From contig OY755240.1 in assembly GCA_963576725.1 (NCBI GenBank), positions 60,078,633-60,142,632 on the forward strand: a stretch of DNA of 64,000 nucleotides. Reading direction: 5' to 3'. The stretch is from Azorinus chamasolen. Taxonomy: Eukaryota > Mollusca > Bivalvia > Cardiida > Solecurtidae. This document shows, piece after piece, positions 1 through 12,140 of the stretch (within the stretch, counting starts at the first letter, position 1; every line of letters starts with the position of its first letter). The notes under the pieces were generated by a model. That model saw nothing but the letters and a program-made list of their open reading frames with translations. It ran no database searches and was not told the origin of the DNA. The translations under genes and the position numbers were made by a program.

Positions 1-389
1 ATACAATGCAACTCTGTCAAGCATTTAGACACAATTATGGCACTTTTCAATTTAGAATTTTTGGTTAAGGTTTATTGTTAAAGTATGCCTATTTACAACC
101 TTGAAACTTGGTCACAAAATTGGGCTTAGAATTTGAGTTCAGCAAATACGTTAACCCCAGTTAATGTTGAACAAGACCCCGACGGGCGTATATTGTGTCC
201 ACTGGCACTCTTGTTATTTAATAAGATATTCACTTAAAGTTTTTTAAAAATAGTATCACCTTAATATGGAAATCAAGATCTGAATCACAGATTAGAAAAT
301 GTCAACACTTATAAGGCATGTTGAATCGGAGAAAGTTTGCAAGTGGGCGTATTATGTACCGTATGCGGTACTCTTGTTTATTTAGGTAG
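1..389. repeat. Degenerate tandem repeat, no gene
   Basis: No coding region is visible. A phrase around 'gggcgtat' followed by 'ggcactcttgtt' or 'cggtactcttgtt' occurs twice, near 184-220 and 343-385, suggesting two decayed copies of a unit of about 160 bp. It abuts the minus-strand LINE remnant to the right. Confidence 0.35.
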
Positions 390-1480
390 TTATTTATTAG
401 GTTCGAACCTTGTAGTCTTTAGAACATTTATAAAGGAACAATTTATAAAGGCACATTTATCATTCGAGCCCGCCATAAGCATATTCTTTACAATGACAAA
501 TCTAATGATCTTGTCTCTACCACTCCAAATAAAATCATACAGTATACTGTTTAGCTGTTTAAACATTTGATCAGTGGCGTTTGTAAGAGACACTTAACAA
601 CTGCAATGTTGCCTATCGGTATACGTATTTGCCTTTTCCGGTGTTTTACTGTGTTCCCAATTTCCATGAGTTGTGGGTTTAAATTTAAGCCTATCGTTTT
701 TCCAGGTCTACGTGAAAATGTATCCCTAACATATGAAACTGCAGCTGGTTCCAGCTAATTTGCTAATTTCCATTTCCTTTGTATAGTGTCTGAACAATAC
801 ATTTTATTAAAAATCCATATGGTCCGTACGATTTGTTTTTAGTCCAAAAAAGGTGTATCAAGAGTTTCATTTAAGGAATCATCTGACCCATCATTTTTGG
901 AGGATAAAACGGGGATAGTTTGTGTTCCATCTGATTAATATTTATGCCTTTTATGTTACCATTTGATCTTATTTCAATTGATAAAATTTCAGCGGATAGA
1001 ATAAATATATAATATGATAAATGATCGCCCTGCCTGCAACCGCGCTCAATCCCGAAAAAGAATGAGAGGAATCCACACCTTGTTACACTGGTTCTGCATC
1101 TGCATAAAACAAAATTTCTGCAATGAAACCTCCAAGTTTGAAGTATTTTAAAGTTTTATTCACAAAGGTCAATGACAATGAGCCAAAGGCCTTTACAAAA
1201 TCAATAAGTAACAACATACACAGAAGCTCAAACACTTCCATGTGGTGCATTATGTCGTATTATAAGTTTTCTCAAATATAACGCCCTTTAATCAATCCTG
1301 TGTGAGCTGTATTAATTAATGTTACTGAAAGAGATGTGAAAACCAGAAAGAAGTACAACCTGGCTTGTTGTAACGGATTATACTTTCTCAATGTGTACAA
1401 TTTAGATTCTGGAAAATGGTCGCGAAATAGATCAATACGTTGTCTGTTTATATATGCGCCAGTAATGTATCATGTTACTT
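390..1480 (-). pseudogene. LINE ORF2 remnant: endonuclease end, RT and C-terminal part
   Basis: Read on the minus strand this is a decayed non-LTR retrotransposon ORF2 of the same general type as the LINE at 6.6-11.3 kb. From 1480 leftwards: the end of an EEP endonuclease (a 'KLYTLRKYNPLQQARLYFFL'-like stretch), then, after an apparent internal deletion, RT fragments with a 'LLIDFVKAFGS' strand (LxxDFxKAFD motif), then 'RLQAGR', a decayed RGCRQGDPLS motif near 1030-1060, and near 500 a 'NSILYDFIWSGRDKI' block typical of the post-RT region. Frameshifts and stops throughout show it is dead. The N-terminal half of the endonuclease lies at 2626-3190, separated by a tandem repeat insertion. Confidence 0.7.
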
Positions 1481-1481
1481 T

Positions 1482-2625
1482 TTATTAGCTCACCGGGGCA
1501 CAAAGTGATCAGGTAAACTTCTGTGATCGCATGATGTCCGTCGGCGTGCGTCATGCATCGTTCGTTGTTCGTCGTTTGTCGTCCGTCGTCTAAATTTGAA
1601 CCTATAAAATCCTCTCCTTTGAATCTACAGGGTTCTCAGCTTTCATCTTTGCCACATAGCATCACCTATAGGTCTTCTACAAATGTTAAATTAATTATGC
1701 CCCTGGGGTCTAAATTGGCCCCGCCCCAGGGTTGGCCAGTTTTCAATAGAAACATATAGTGACAACTTTGAAAATCTTCACCTCTGAAATCGGATTGTTC
1801 TTAGCTTTCATATTAGGCACATAGCATCATGTTCAGGTCCTCTACAAAAGTGATATAAATTATGCACATGGGGTCACAATTGGCCCCGCCCTGCGGTGGC
1901 CAGTTTTCTATAGAAACACATAGTGAAACTGAACATCTTCTCCTCTGTAACTGGAAGATTCTCAGCTTTCATATTTGGCACATAGCATCAGGTTTAGGTC
2001 CTCTACAAAGTTTTCAAAAGAACATATAGTGAAAATTTTGAAAATTTCCTTTGAAACTGGAAGGTTCTCAGCTTTCATATTTGGCACATAACATCATAAT
2101 CATGTCCTCTTCAAAAGTTATATAAATTATGCCCCTTGGGTGAAAATTGGCCCCGCCCTGGGGTGGCCAGTTTTTTTTATAGAAACACGTCGTGAAAACT
2201 GAACATCGTCTCCTCTGAAACTTGAAGATTCTCAGCTTTCATATTTGGCACATAGCATCATGTTCAGGTCCTCTACAAAACATGTTTGTTTATACCCTTC
2301 GCTAGTAAGTGAGAGTATCGTGACCAGTGGCTATATTTAGCATAAATGTATTGCTGGAGTGTTGCTGGATTGTATCATATTACTCAGTTGGCCAACATAT
2401 TGTATTTGCCTTGTTTTATATAGAAACATATTGTGAAAACTTCAAAATTATTCTACTCTGAAACTGGAAGATTCTCAGCTTTTATAATTGGCACATGGCA
2501 TCATCTTGAGGTCCTCTACAACAGTAATGTGAATTATGCCCATGGGTTTAAATGAGGCCCTGTCCCAGGGGTGGCCAGTTGTCTATAGAAACATAGTGCA
2601 AACTTTGAAAATCGTCTCCTCTGAT
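1482..2625. repeat. Tandem repeat array (~160-bp unit) inserted in the LINE endonuclease
   Basis: About five or six copies of a unit containing 'ctcagctttcatatttggc', 'acatagcatcat', 'ggtcctctacaaaa' and 'ggccccgccc'. It opens with 'agctcaccggggcacaaagt' and a 'gtccgtcg'-rich segment near 1485-1600. The array lies between two halves of one minus-strand endonuclease domain, so it arrived after the LINE. Copies 2280-2420 are more diverged. Confidence 0.75.
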
Positions 2626-3190
2626 TGCTGATGAGCGATATAAGGGCTATCATGGCCCTCTTGTTACTTATTGTTTTATGATTAAAATAATCCATTGGAG
2701 GATTGACGACTAAATTAAAGTCTCCACAAATGACATAGGAACTATATGTATTACCAAAATTATTCATTGTATTAAAGATGTGGTTATAAAAAGGATTGTC
2801 TCTATTTAGGCATTAAGCTATATAAGAATTAAACGCTGATTATCTACAGTCAAACCATTAATCATGTAATTTCCATCGGTATCTGCTACAACATTTTGTA
2901 TCTATAGTCTTAGTAAACATAATAGCAAAACATCTACTATTTAACTGCAACAACTTAAGAAAATCTCTGAACCGAATTCCGAGTAATTTGTTTTGTACAT
3001 ATCCAGGGTAAAATGCGTATCTTGTAGACAATAAATATTCTAGATTAATTTTAAAAGATGCCTCTGCAGCGCAGCGAAGAAAATTTTAAAGTCACTATTC
3101 TTTCAGTTTCAAAATTTAACAAAACCATTATTTGATAGACATACTTGAACTAACAATTTCAGGTTTAGAATATCAGACAAACTGGCCAAC
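2626..3190 (-). pseudogene. LINE endonuclease domain, N-terminal half
   Basis: Minus-strand remnant of an apurinic-type (EEP) endonuclease: a 'YLLSTRYAFYPGY' stretch corresponding to the 'LQETH' region, 'NVVADTDGNYMINGLTVD', and 'VICGDFNLVVNPPMDYFNHK', which contains the conserved GDFN motif of LINE endonucleases. Frameshifts separate these blocks. It continues, beyond the tandem array, at 1480 and below. Confidence 0.7.
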
Positions 3191-3840
3191 AGATTGAGAA
3201 AAATAACAGCAGAGCACACACATATACATACTTTTATAAATATCTACAGAATCAAATGCAGAATACCATTCAAGGAATTATAGCAATAACATTGTCAGTG
3301 AATATTTGAGTTGAGCCTCGAATGTAGAAAACAATAAAACAATACTGTCGCCGAATTAAAAACGGCGAAGGGCAAGTAAAAATGGGCGGTCTATTTCATA
3401 TTGTCTCTGTAACTTGGCCAAGATATATATTCAGAATGAGGCTCAATTATGTACGTTATACAGAATTATCCGACTGGTTTTTATGCAATGCTTTTGTACA
3501 AGTAAACATTTTTGCTCTTACCTATGATAAATGCAAATCAAATATGTGTCAAGGGAAAATAGAAAGATATAACCTGTCAAAAATGATGTAGTTGTAATTA
3601 ATACAAATCACCGCGGTGACGGAAACAAATTACAATTATATAATAAAATACAAAGCACGAAGGAGAGGGTTGTATCACCAAAATACACATGATGTTGTGT
3701 TTGTTCATACACAATATGCATTTGTAAGTAATGAAATTTATATTAGATGCATTATAATGTCATAGCAATTTGAGTTATAAGCCAAAAATGTTAATCTCTT
3801 GTACTTGTTCGTTTGTTGATGTTTAAAATGTTCATCTCCT
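3191..3840. other. No gene seen
   Basis: AT-rich DNA with an open frame at 3382-3591 that matches nothing I recognise. It may be intron or upstream flank of the HSPA12-like exon that follows. Confidence 0.4.
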
Positions 3841-4048
3841 CTGTGTGTGTGTGGGGTGTGTGTGTTGTGTTGTGTTGTGTTGTGTGTGTGTTTTGTGTGT
3901 GTTTTGTGTGTGTGTTGTGTGTTGTGCGTGTGGTGTGGTGGTGTGTGTGTGTGTGTGTTTGTGTGGTAACGTTGTTTTGAATGTATATATATATGTGTGT
4001 GTTTGTGAGTGTGTGTGTATTTGCGTGCATTCGTGCGTGTGTATGTGA
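3841..4048. repeat. GT-rich microsatellite
   Basis: Imperfect (GT)n with TTGTGT interruptions, about 200 bp, lying in the intron just before the HSPA12-like terminal exon. It creates spurious open frames on both strands. Confidence 0.9.
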
Positions 4049-4181
4049 ATTGCTTTTTATCGCTGTTTTAGTGCTAGTGGGCATCTTTGGTGTGGCCTTT
4101 TCTGGTTGACGTTACTACTGTTTCGCTTATATCAAGTTCATATCAGGGAGGTACTTCATTACATCTGTTTTCTCGTTTTAG

Positions 4182-5260
4182 GAGGCACCTTAGATATCTT
4201 GGCTATTGAAGTTTTGGATGATGGAAATGTTCAAGAAATATGTGCTGGAACTGGAGCTCGGGTTGGTGGGCAGGATATCAACAATGCATTCTTTCAGTCC
4301 TGCAAAGATGTTATCGATGGAGACGCATGGTACAAATTGGGTGCAAAAAATGTAGAAGAGCTTCTCACCCTCGAGAACGATTTTGAAACCAAGAAAGTGC
4401 AAATCGCCTCAGGGGACGTTAGAGACGAAAATATTAATGTAAGGATACCAGGAAGCTTTAGCGAGATGATAAAGAAAGGACAAATCAGCATCAACCCTGA
4501 AATGGATAAAAGTCAATATTTCAAATTGGAAAGAGGAAAGATAATGTTTGATTCAAAGCTCGTTCGAGATGTACTTTTCCAGGAAACTCTCGATATTGTT
4601 CTTCAAACTATGACAAAGATACTTAAACAGGAAGAAGTCAAAGACATAAGAACGCTTGTGCTAGTTGGCGGATTTGCAGAATCCAATATTGTTGTGGGAA
4701 AGATACGTGAGGTGGTGTCTAAGGAGTTCCCTGGCATCAAGGTGGTTGTTCCAACGTCACCCTTTCGCGCAGTCCTAAAGGGTGCAGTTCTCTTTGGTCA
4801 CGATCCGCTGATCTTCCAAAGCCGTATCAGCCGAGCAACGTATGGTGTTGCTACAAACAAACTCTTTGATCCGAAGAAACATGACGAAACTAAAAAATGG
4901 ACACATGATGAGGACGGCAAGGACTATTGCAAGGATATCTTCAGTATCCATGTGGAGAAAGACAAACCTATGAAACTGAAAGAAAAGCAACCATCATGGA
5001 CATACAACCCAATGTACGAACGACAAACTGCCCTTGGACTTTACATTTATTCATCGCAGAATATAAGACCGAAATATACAACAGATCCTGATTGTAAGCA
5101 AATTGGGAAAATCAGAGTCGACATACTAGACACTACTGGTGGGCGGAATAGAGTGGTGAAGGTCGAAATGATATATGGTGGCACTGAGCTGAGTGTAATA
5201 GCAACTGACGAGTCGACGAATCAAGAATACCCTGTAGATATCAGGTTCGATACCGCATAA
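4182..5260 (+). CDS. HSPA12-like Hsp70 family protein, terminal exon
   Basis: Terminal coding exon of a heat shock 70 kDa protein 12A/12B-like gene, an atypical Hsp70 with a cytosolic actin-fold ATPase domain. The exon follows a pyrimidine-rich acceptor ending in AG at 4180-4181 and starts with the second base of a codon, completing a glycine of the DxGGGTxD phosphate-binding loop ('GGTLDI'). Next come 'GARVGGQDINNAFF' (4253-4294) and the adenosine-binding 'LVLVGGFAES' near 4660, then 'FGHDPLIFQSRISRATYGV' matching the HSPA12 segment after the nucleotide pocket. It ends in a beta-rich tail with TAA at 5258-5260. About 359 residues are encoded, against roughly 675 for a whole HSPA12, so the N-terminal half must come from upstream exons, which I cannot find between 1 and 4181. 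The reading frame is intact. Bivalves carry expanded HSPA12 families, in keeping with the second locus at 40 kb. Confidence 0.9.
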
Positions 5261-5492
5261 AAGTAAAAAACAAGTGGAAGGCCTGCTCTATCCAGTCGTA
5301 TCAAATAGCGACAGCAAATAATGTGATTCGAATTCTGTGGGATATAAACGTTAGTTATATCATGTAAATATCTATTAACACTTACAACTATATGCATATA
5401 GAATGATATCATGAATTAGAATAGATGTATAATCCAAATAAGCATGAGTGTGTCATCCGGAAAGACATATGCGGACATTTGCAAATGGTGTA

Positions 5493-5498
5493 AATAAA
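5493..5498 (+). promoter_or_regulatory. Candidate polyadenylation signal
   Basis: AATAAA about 235 bases downstream of the HSPA12-like stop codon. This is the usual hexamer at a plausible distance; there is no transcript evidence. Confidence 0.35.
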
Positions 5499-5569
5499 CT
5501 ATCGGGTTTCCACATCGAGGTCTGATCTGTATATACGCTGTTTTTCACTCATATGTTGTAAAACTGATA

Positions 5570-6030
5570 TCACGGTCAAGGTCAATGTGACAGAGACACA
5601 AAGTTATATGTGAGACATTCCTTTCCCAGGATGTACTCACACAATATAGTTTGAAATCCGAACCCAATGGATTTGGGATATATCATTGGGACAAATTCGA
5701 ACCTCGGGTAACGACCAATGTCAATATCACAGATACACTAAGGTAGTACGCGCGCAGTTGTGGAAATTAATCAATTAACCTAATGGGTTGAGGATATATC
5801 ATCCGGAAAATTTCAAGACAATATTTTACTAAAACTTAAGTCAAGGTCGAGATCCCAGAGAACGAAAGCAGTTTGCCACATTCCGCATTCCCATGGCGCA
5901 CCAGTGTAAGAAATTATTCGGAAACCCCAATCATGTGATTCAGGAAAAAATCCAGAGGGAATAATGGACGGAAAGACGTATAGAAGGACGGGCGAATGAA
6001 ACGACAGACGGGCGGAATGCATACCTACAG
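5570..6030. repeat. Degenerate tandem repeat with 'aaggtcaa' blocks
   Basis: Repeated phrases 'tcacggtcaaggtcaatgtg', 'gggatatatcatt(g/c)gg' and 'aggatatatcatccgg' recur at about 110-130 bp, ending in a run of 'gacgg' and 'gggcgaatga' near 5955-6015. It is a decayed clam interspersed repeat. No gene is seen from here to 6590. Confidence 0.5.
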
Positions 6031-6580
6031 TTCACATTCAGCGGCCGGTGATTGACTAACTACAATGTTTCGACATCGAGTTTTATTTGGGTATACGCTG
6101 TTTGTAACTTATATGAAGCCAGAATGTGTGTACACTATGACATTTAACTACATGCAGATGTTGACTGACCAGACACATCGATAGCTGATCTTGGTATACA
6201 CTGTTTGAGAATGGCTCTGTTCCATTTCCTAAGATGTCGGCAAAACTCATCTTGTAACACTGATCATCTCTTACATGTTGGTATTGTATAAAGTAGCAAA
6301 TCATTTATCGTTCATATGCTACCTAAAAAGAGACGACATTCATTAGTGTCAGTAGTAAATGGAGATTTAGTTGTCTTTGAATATTGCACCAAATATTACT
6401 CATAGAATCAGTAGCATTATTCTTTTAGCTAACGCAACTTATATCTTTAAAACATTGATTCCTTAAATTTCGCGTCCTTTTGAGTAATACATTAATGTTT
6501 CCAACATGACTCGCGATTTCTAGTTCGTCTCTATAAAAACAGATAACAGTTATTTAGTGACGTAATAAATAACAATGTAG

Positions 6581-7642
6581 ATGGCACGTCATATACATCG
6601 ATGTGACATAAACCCATTTATTTATTTCATAAGTTTGCGAATCGCTAACGTTTCCTCTGGTGGAGACCTTAACGACACATTAACATTAAAAGATAGAATA
6701 ACGGAAAGCAAATGTCAGAAATCATGTCCAGTAAGCGAGTTGGTTCAACTAATAAAGAACCAAAACTTGATAGATATTTGGAGAGTAAAAAATAATGATA
6801 AAAGGCAATATACATGGAAGCGCAAAAACGGCATTGGACGTAGTAGAATCGACCTTTGGCTAATTGAAGAAAGCGCGTCAACTTTGGTATACAGCTGTGA
6901 TATTAGACCGGTTCAAATCAATAGCACAGATCATTTAGCAATTTCGCTCAAGATAAAACTAACCAAAAAAAGGGGTTCGGGTTATTGGAAATTTAATAAT
7001 TCTCTCCTTTCTGACCAAGCTTTTGTTAATTGCATAAATAATCTTATTGACAAGGTACTGCATGAAAATCAGAACAAAAACATGACTGATCAAATGATAT
7101 GGGAATTATGTAAATATGAAATAAGAAACAAAACTGTAAGCTATGCCAAAAACAAAGCAAAACTTAGGAAGAACCATTTAAAGGAATTGGAGGAAAATTT
7201 AAGTGTATTATACCAAAAATATGAAATAGGGTTTTCACAGGTAATTAAAGCGGAAATCGAAAGTACAGAAAAGGAAATTCAATCCATATATAACCAAAGG
7301 GCCATTGGGGCTCAAATCAGATCAAAAGTTAAAATTCTAGACGAAGGCGAAACAAATTCAAAATATTTTCTGAGTTTGGAAAAAGCAAGACAAGCTAGGA
7401 AAGCCATGACATCACTAAAGGTAAATAATAAGCGTATTTTCAATGTAAATACAATCCTAAAAGAAGAAGTAAAATTTTATAACACTTTATATACATCAGA
7501 GAAAATCAACGAACAAACTATACATGACTATTTATCTGATTTAAATTTTGAAAGAAAACTTGACAATAGTTTATCAGTATTATGCAATGGTACGTTCACT
7601 ACCAATGAGTGTAAAGCAGCTTTGGATGATATGAAACCCAAC
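6581..7642 (+). pseudogene. LINE A ORF2, 5' segment: endonuclease C-terminus and linker
   Basis: Non-LTR retrotransposon ORF2, 5'-truncated. Recognisable sequence begins near 6656 with 'GGDLNDTLTLKDR', the GDFN block of the EEP endonuclease, then 'KRQYTWKRKNGIGRSRIDLWL' (6800-6860) and 'STDHLAISL' (the SDH block near 6930). A lysine-rich coiled-coil-like linker follows, then 'AALDDMKPN', the start of the KSPGxDGL motif of the RT. The frame stops here only because a 1266-bp element is inserted; the next codons are at 8909. The upstream 25 residues do not look like endonuclease, so the true 5' end of the element is about 6650. No stop codon interrupts this part. Confidence 0.85.
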
Positions 7643-8908
7643 TAGAACTGTAAGCCAAAGGCTAACGAATACCCCCCACCTGTCTGCTTGTCAGAACACT
7701 TATCATCAATCTGAACATATGTACATACAGAAACGTGAAGAGATTTAAAAACAATACATGCCCCAACCCAATTTATGTAATAAAAATGAAGAATAATTAT
7801 TAGAAATAAGACCCTTTCATGAGGTTTTTGTCAAATCCAAAGTTCTAAAGCTAGGTACCTTTTCAGAAAAACATTAAGTTCAAGGACCATAACTCTGACA
7901 AAAATTATTCAACCAGACCGATATTTGAACTTAAGCTGTACCTCATCTAGATTTATTTTTATGTCAAATATGAAGTTAATATCTGCAACCACTTCCAAAG
8001 AAAGACCGGAAAACTGAAAATTTGACACAAAATTAAAGTTCAAGGGCCATAACTCTGGCAAAAATTATTCAACCAGACTGAGATTGAGAATTAAGCTGTA
8101 AATCATGTAGAGTTAGCTTTATGCCAAATATAAAGTTAATATCTGCAACCACATCCAAGAAAAGTCCGGAAAACTGAAAATTTGACAAAAAATTAAAGTT
8201 CAAGGGCCATAACTCTGGCAAAAATTATTCAACCAGACTGAGATTGGGCATTAAGCTGTAAATCATGTAGAGTTAGCTTTATGCCAAATATAAAGTTAAT
8301 ATCTGCAACCACATCCAAGAAAAGTCCGGAAAACTGAAAATTTGACAAAAAATTAAAGTTCAAGGGCCATAACTCTGGCAAAAATTATTCAACCAGACTG
8401 AGATTGGGAATTAAGCTGTAAATCATGTAGAGTTAGCTTTATGCCAAATATAAAGTTAATATCTGCAACCACTTCCAAGAAAAGTCCGGAAAATCCCAAA
8501 TTTGAAGAAAAAAATTAAAGTACAAGGGCAATAACTCTGGAAATAATTATTCAACCGGACTGAGATTATAACATAAGCTGTAACTTATACAGATTTAGCT
8601 TTGTACTAAATATAGAGTTGATATCTGGAGTCACTTCCATAAAACGTCCAGAAAACCGGAAAACATTGGTACGGGACTAAAAAGGGGAGATAACTCCTGA
8701 AGTAGTGGTCCGATCATAACGGAAATATGCGGTGCACAGGTTTATATAGTCATATGGCTATATATGAACTTTCAACAAAATTGAAGCAAAACTGTAGAAG
8801 AAGAAGGCCGGACAAAATTGTGTCCACGGACGGACAGACGGACGGACGGACAGACGGACAACCTGATTCCAGTATACCCCCCCCAAACTTCGTTGTGGGG
8901 GGTATAAT
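7643..8908. mobile_element. 1266-bp non-autonomous element with tandem-repeat core
   Basis: Insertion between codons of LINE A. It starts with TAGAACTG, carries 'aataccccccacc' near 7668, and ends '...ggggggtataat'. Its core holds about four copies of a unit of roughly 157 bp ('aagttcaagggccataactc', 'attcaaccagactgag', 'atgtagagttagctttatgcc', 'ccaagaaaagtccgg') plus a diverged fifth, followed by a (GGAC)n stretch at 8826-8860. Removing it restores the ...PN-KSPGSDGL... reading frame exactly, so the boundaries are well set. I recognise it as a common clam interspersed repeat; no transposase is encoded. Confidence 0.8.
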
Positions 8909-11290
8909 AAAAGTCCCGGTAGTGACGGTTTAACCGCAGAATTTTATTTGGCGTTCTGGTCAAAAATAGGAGATATGGTTACCAATTCTTTAAATGCAGG
9001 CCATTCCATTGGCAAACTATCTGGAACTCAGAGACACGGTATTTTGTCTCTTGTATTTAAAAAAGGTGATCCAGAAGATATAGAAAATTGGCGCCCAATT
9101 TCGTTGCTCAATACCGACTACAAAATAGCAGCCAGAATCTTATCGAAACGCTTACAAAGCGTTTTACCTTATATTGTTAGTACTGATCAGCAGGGATATA
9201 TCAAAAACAGATTCATTGGTTTTAACATTCGGCAAATACAAGATATAATAGACTATGCGGACAGTGTAGATATAGAAGGAGCAGTATTATTTTTAGATTT
9301 TCGGAAGGCTTTTGACACAGTAGAATGGAATTTTATGTTTAAAGTACTTGAATGCTTTGGGTTTGGTAATTCATTTATTAACTGGATAAAAACACTGTAC
9401 AGTAATATTACATCGTGTATTTACAACAATGGGTGGAGATCGGAAAATGTCAGACCATCAAGATCTATTCGGCAAGGGTGTCCTTTATCGTCACTTCTGT
9501 TTATTCTCGTCGTTGGAATCTTAGCAATGAAAATTAAATCTGAGAGAACAACTGAAGGAATAAAAATTAAAACAGATTCTTACAAGTCATTAAAGCTTAC
9601 TCAATTAGCGGATGACACTACATTGTTTGTGAAAAATGAATATGAAATTTTGCATTCTTTATCTGTAGTCGAGCAATTTGGAAAGCATTCGGGGTTAAAT
9701 TTAAATAGAGATAAAACAGAAGGATTATGGATTGGATCCTCTAAGAACTCAGTAAATACTCCTGGAAGAATTAAATGGTCATCAGAAATAAAAGCGCTAG
9801 GGGTATATTTTGGACATGACAGAGAAAAATGCAACAAATTAAACTGGGAAGATAAATTTAAAGATTGTGAGAGGGTAATAAATCTTTGGAATAAGAGAAA
9901 TATAAGTTTTTATGGAAAAATAACTGTTATCAAGACACTTTTGCTTCCAAAATTTATATACCTGTTTCATTCTAAATATGTACCGGAAATCGTCATAAAA
10001 CGAATTAACTCGATGTTCTTCAATTTCCTATGGTCAAACAAATCGGAAAAAATAAAACGAAACACTCTGATAGGAAAAAAACACGACGGGGGCATCAGTA
10101 TGATTGATACTAAGTCTTTCATCAAAGCCACAAAAATCAAATGGGTTAAAAATCTATTATCGGAAAAACAGGATTCAAATTGGACAGTAATTCCGAAATA
10201 CTTTTTCAATCAATATGGGGGAAATTGCTTGGTATTTTATATGAACATAGATAACTTCAAAAACCTTCCAAAAGTAAAACGGGCCTTACCCCGTTTTTAT
10301 CAAGATCTGCTAAGTACGTGGATAGAATTCAGGAAAATGACTAATAATGCGAAAATAATTAAGTTTTTCGATATTCGTAAACAATTAATTTGGGGAAATT
10401 GCCACATAGAAACCAAATTGGGTAAACTGCTGATATTCGATAATTGGATAAAATCGGATATCTTGTTTGTTAACGATATTTTATCAAAAGACGGTAAAAT
10501 AGATGAAAAACTTATATTTCAAAAACTTAGAGATACTAGGAACTGGATCACAGAAATTAATATTTTGAAACGAGCGCTGCCTAAAACATGGGCAAAAATA
10601 TTAAGATCTAAAGACTCAGTACAAACACATGTTAAAACAGTATTAAACATTGAAATAAAAGAGTTTCGATATAGCTTTCCAAATATGACCAATAAAGATT
10701 TCTACAACGTATTTGCATTAAACAATTTTGAAAAGCCATACAAACATAAATTCTGGGAAAATAAGTTTTCTGAAAACCGGCTGTACTGGCCATCTGTCTA
10801 CTCAGCCTTATACGAAACTGGCATAAACAACAAAATTAAGCAATTCAAATACAAGTTGTTACATAACATTATCCCAACAAAGGAAAATCTCTGTAAGTGG
10901 AAAATCTCGACTTCGTCAAATTGTGCACTGTGTTCATGCAAAGAAGATTATGAACATTTTTTCATAAACTGTAAAAGCATTGCCTTATTCTGGACAGCCA
11001 TTCAAAATGCATTTACATCATGTGGCATCTCAAACAATATGAAACATATCCGACACATCATCATAGGCTACAAGGTACCTGAATACACCGATGTTAATAT
11101 CATTCTTAATATAGTAGCTTTTACAATTTACAAGTCATATTTTGTGAATGAAAAGAGAACAAAAGAGATTAGCATACTAAACTTATTCAAAAGCGAACTC
11201 AATTTTATAACCGATTTTATGAAGTGGACACACAGATGTACACATTTTCTAGAAAAATTCAAGAACTCTTTGCAAACGTGTATAGATTAA
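8909..11290 (+). pseudogene. LINE A ORF2, 3' segment: reverse transcriptase and C-terminal zinc-knuckle domain
   Basis: In-frame continuation of the ORF at 6581-7642, nearly 800 codons without a stop. It opens with 'KSPGSDGLTAEFY', then 'WRPISLLNTDYKI', 'STDQQGYIKNRFIG', 'LFLDFRKAFDTVEW' (catalytic Asp block, near 9290-9325), 'RSIRQGCPLSSLLF' (near 9463-9505) and 'LTQLADDTTLF' (the [YF]xDD box as LADD, near 9596-9628). The thumb and connector contain 'FYGKITVIKTLLLPKF' and 'SMFFNFLWSNKSEKIKRNTL'. Near 10920 there is 'CALCSCKEDYEHFFINC', a CxxC...H...C zinc-binding motif typical of the C-terminal domain of such LINEs. It ends in TAG's neighbour TAA at 11288-11290. By organisation it is an L1/Tx1-like element; the exact clade is not decided. 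It would encode an RT-endonuclease but lacks the N-terminal endonuclease half. Confidence 0.88.
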
Positions 11291-12140
11291 GTGCAACAAT
11301 ATGCTCTCTATTACTTTGCCTAGAGATCAGTGTAATGCGCGGCTTGATAGCTACTGCCAACACGTTTGAAACTTTGTGAGAAGCTGCACTGTAGGCGACC
11401 CACAAAGATCAAAATTGTATCAGCAGTGATTCCTTGTTGTGTTATTCCTCCCTTCCTCTATGTTTCTCTTCTCTCTATAAGCATTTCGTCCACACTTCCT
11501 CTTCCCTAAGAGTTCCTCTTGATTTTCATTTCGCCAAGAGGAATACATACATGATCAAGCATGTACATAGGGATTGTCGCACTTGTCCACATGTATGAAT
11601 GGGTGGTGGATGGGTTCACGCTTGTCCATGTATGTGTATGGGTGGTGGAACTACCGATCTAGTGTTCGTTGTTGTGATATTATGCTTTAAGCAAATGTTT
11701 GTTAGCATTAACTGTTCACAGCACTAGTGTTTTCAGTTTGTGTTGTCATTTGTGCTGTTTAGGATAACATTAACTATTCAGAAAACAAAAAAACAAACAA
11801 ACAGAGTAGACCCAAATTAGATGTCTTCTATAGGAATCGTCTTATCTGGGCCTGCTGTGTTTGCCTATGAAATGATAAAGATTATAATTCTGCAATATTT
11901 GCTACGGCCAAACTTTCCTGTTTTGATATGCCATCATAAAAAAATATTCTAATTAAAAAAAGAGTTAAATACTATTATATAATCGCATGTTTACGCTACC
12001 TATCTTAGTTGTTATTGATTGCGATGTGATTATAGCTCTTTGCAGTACTATTTATACATGTACTTCACTATGTACTTCGCTATTAAAAAGGAAATAAAGG
12101 AATAAAGATTTAATGAATATCAAAAAAACAAACAAAAAAC
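11291..12140 (+). mobile_element. Probable 3' UTR and A-rich tail of LINE A
   Basis: Non-coding sequence after the LINE A stop, ending around 12118-12140 in 'aaaaaaacaaacaaaaaac', a plausible A-rich tail. A polypyrimidine 'cttcctctatgtttctcttctc' type stretch lies near 11452-11520, and a pair of similar phrases with 'gggtggtgga' at 11599 and 11640. I did not find a target-site duplication. Confidence 0.45.

Noticed and set aside
3791..4084. Open frames rich in His/Thr or Cys/Val over the GT microsatellite, on both strands
   Set aside because: They are translations of a dinucleotide repeat and carry no protein signature.
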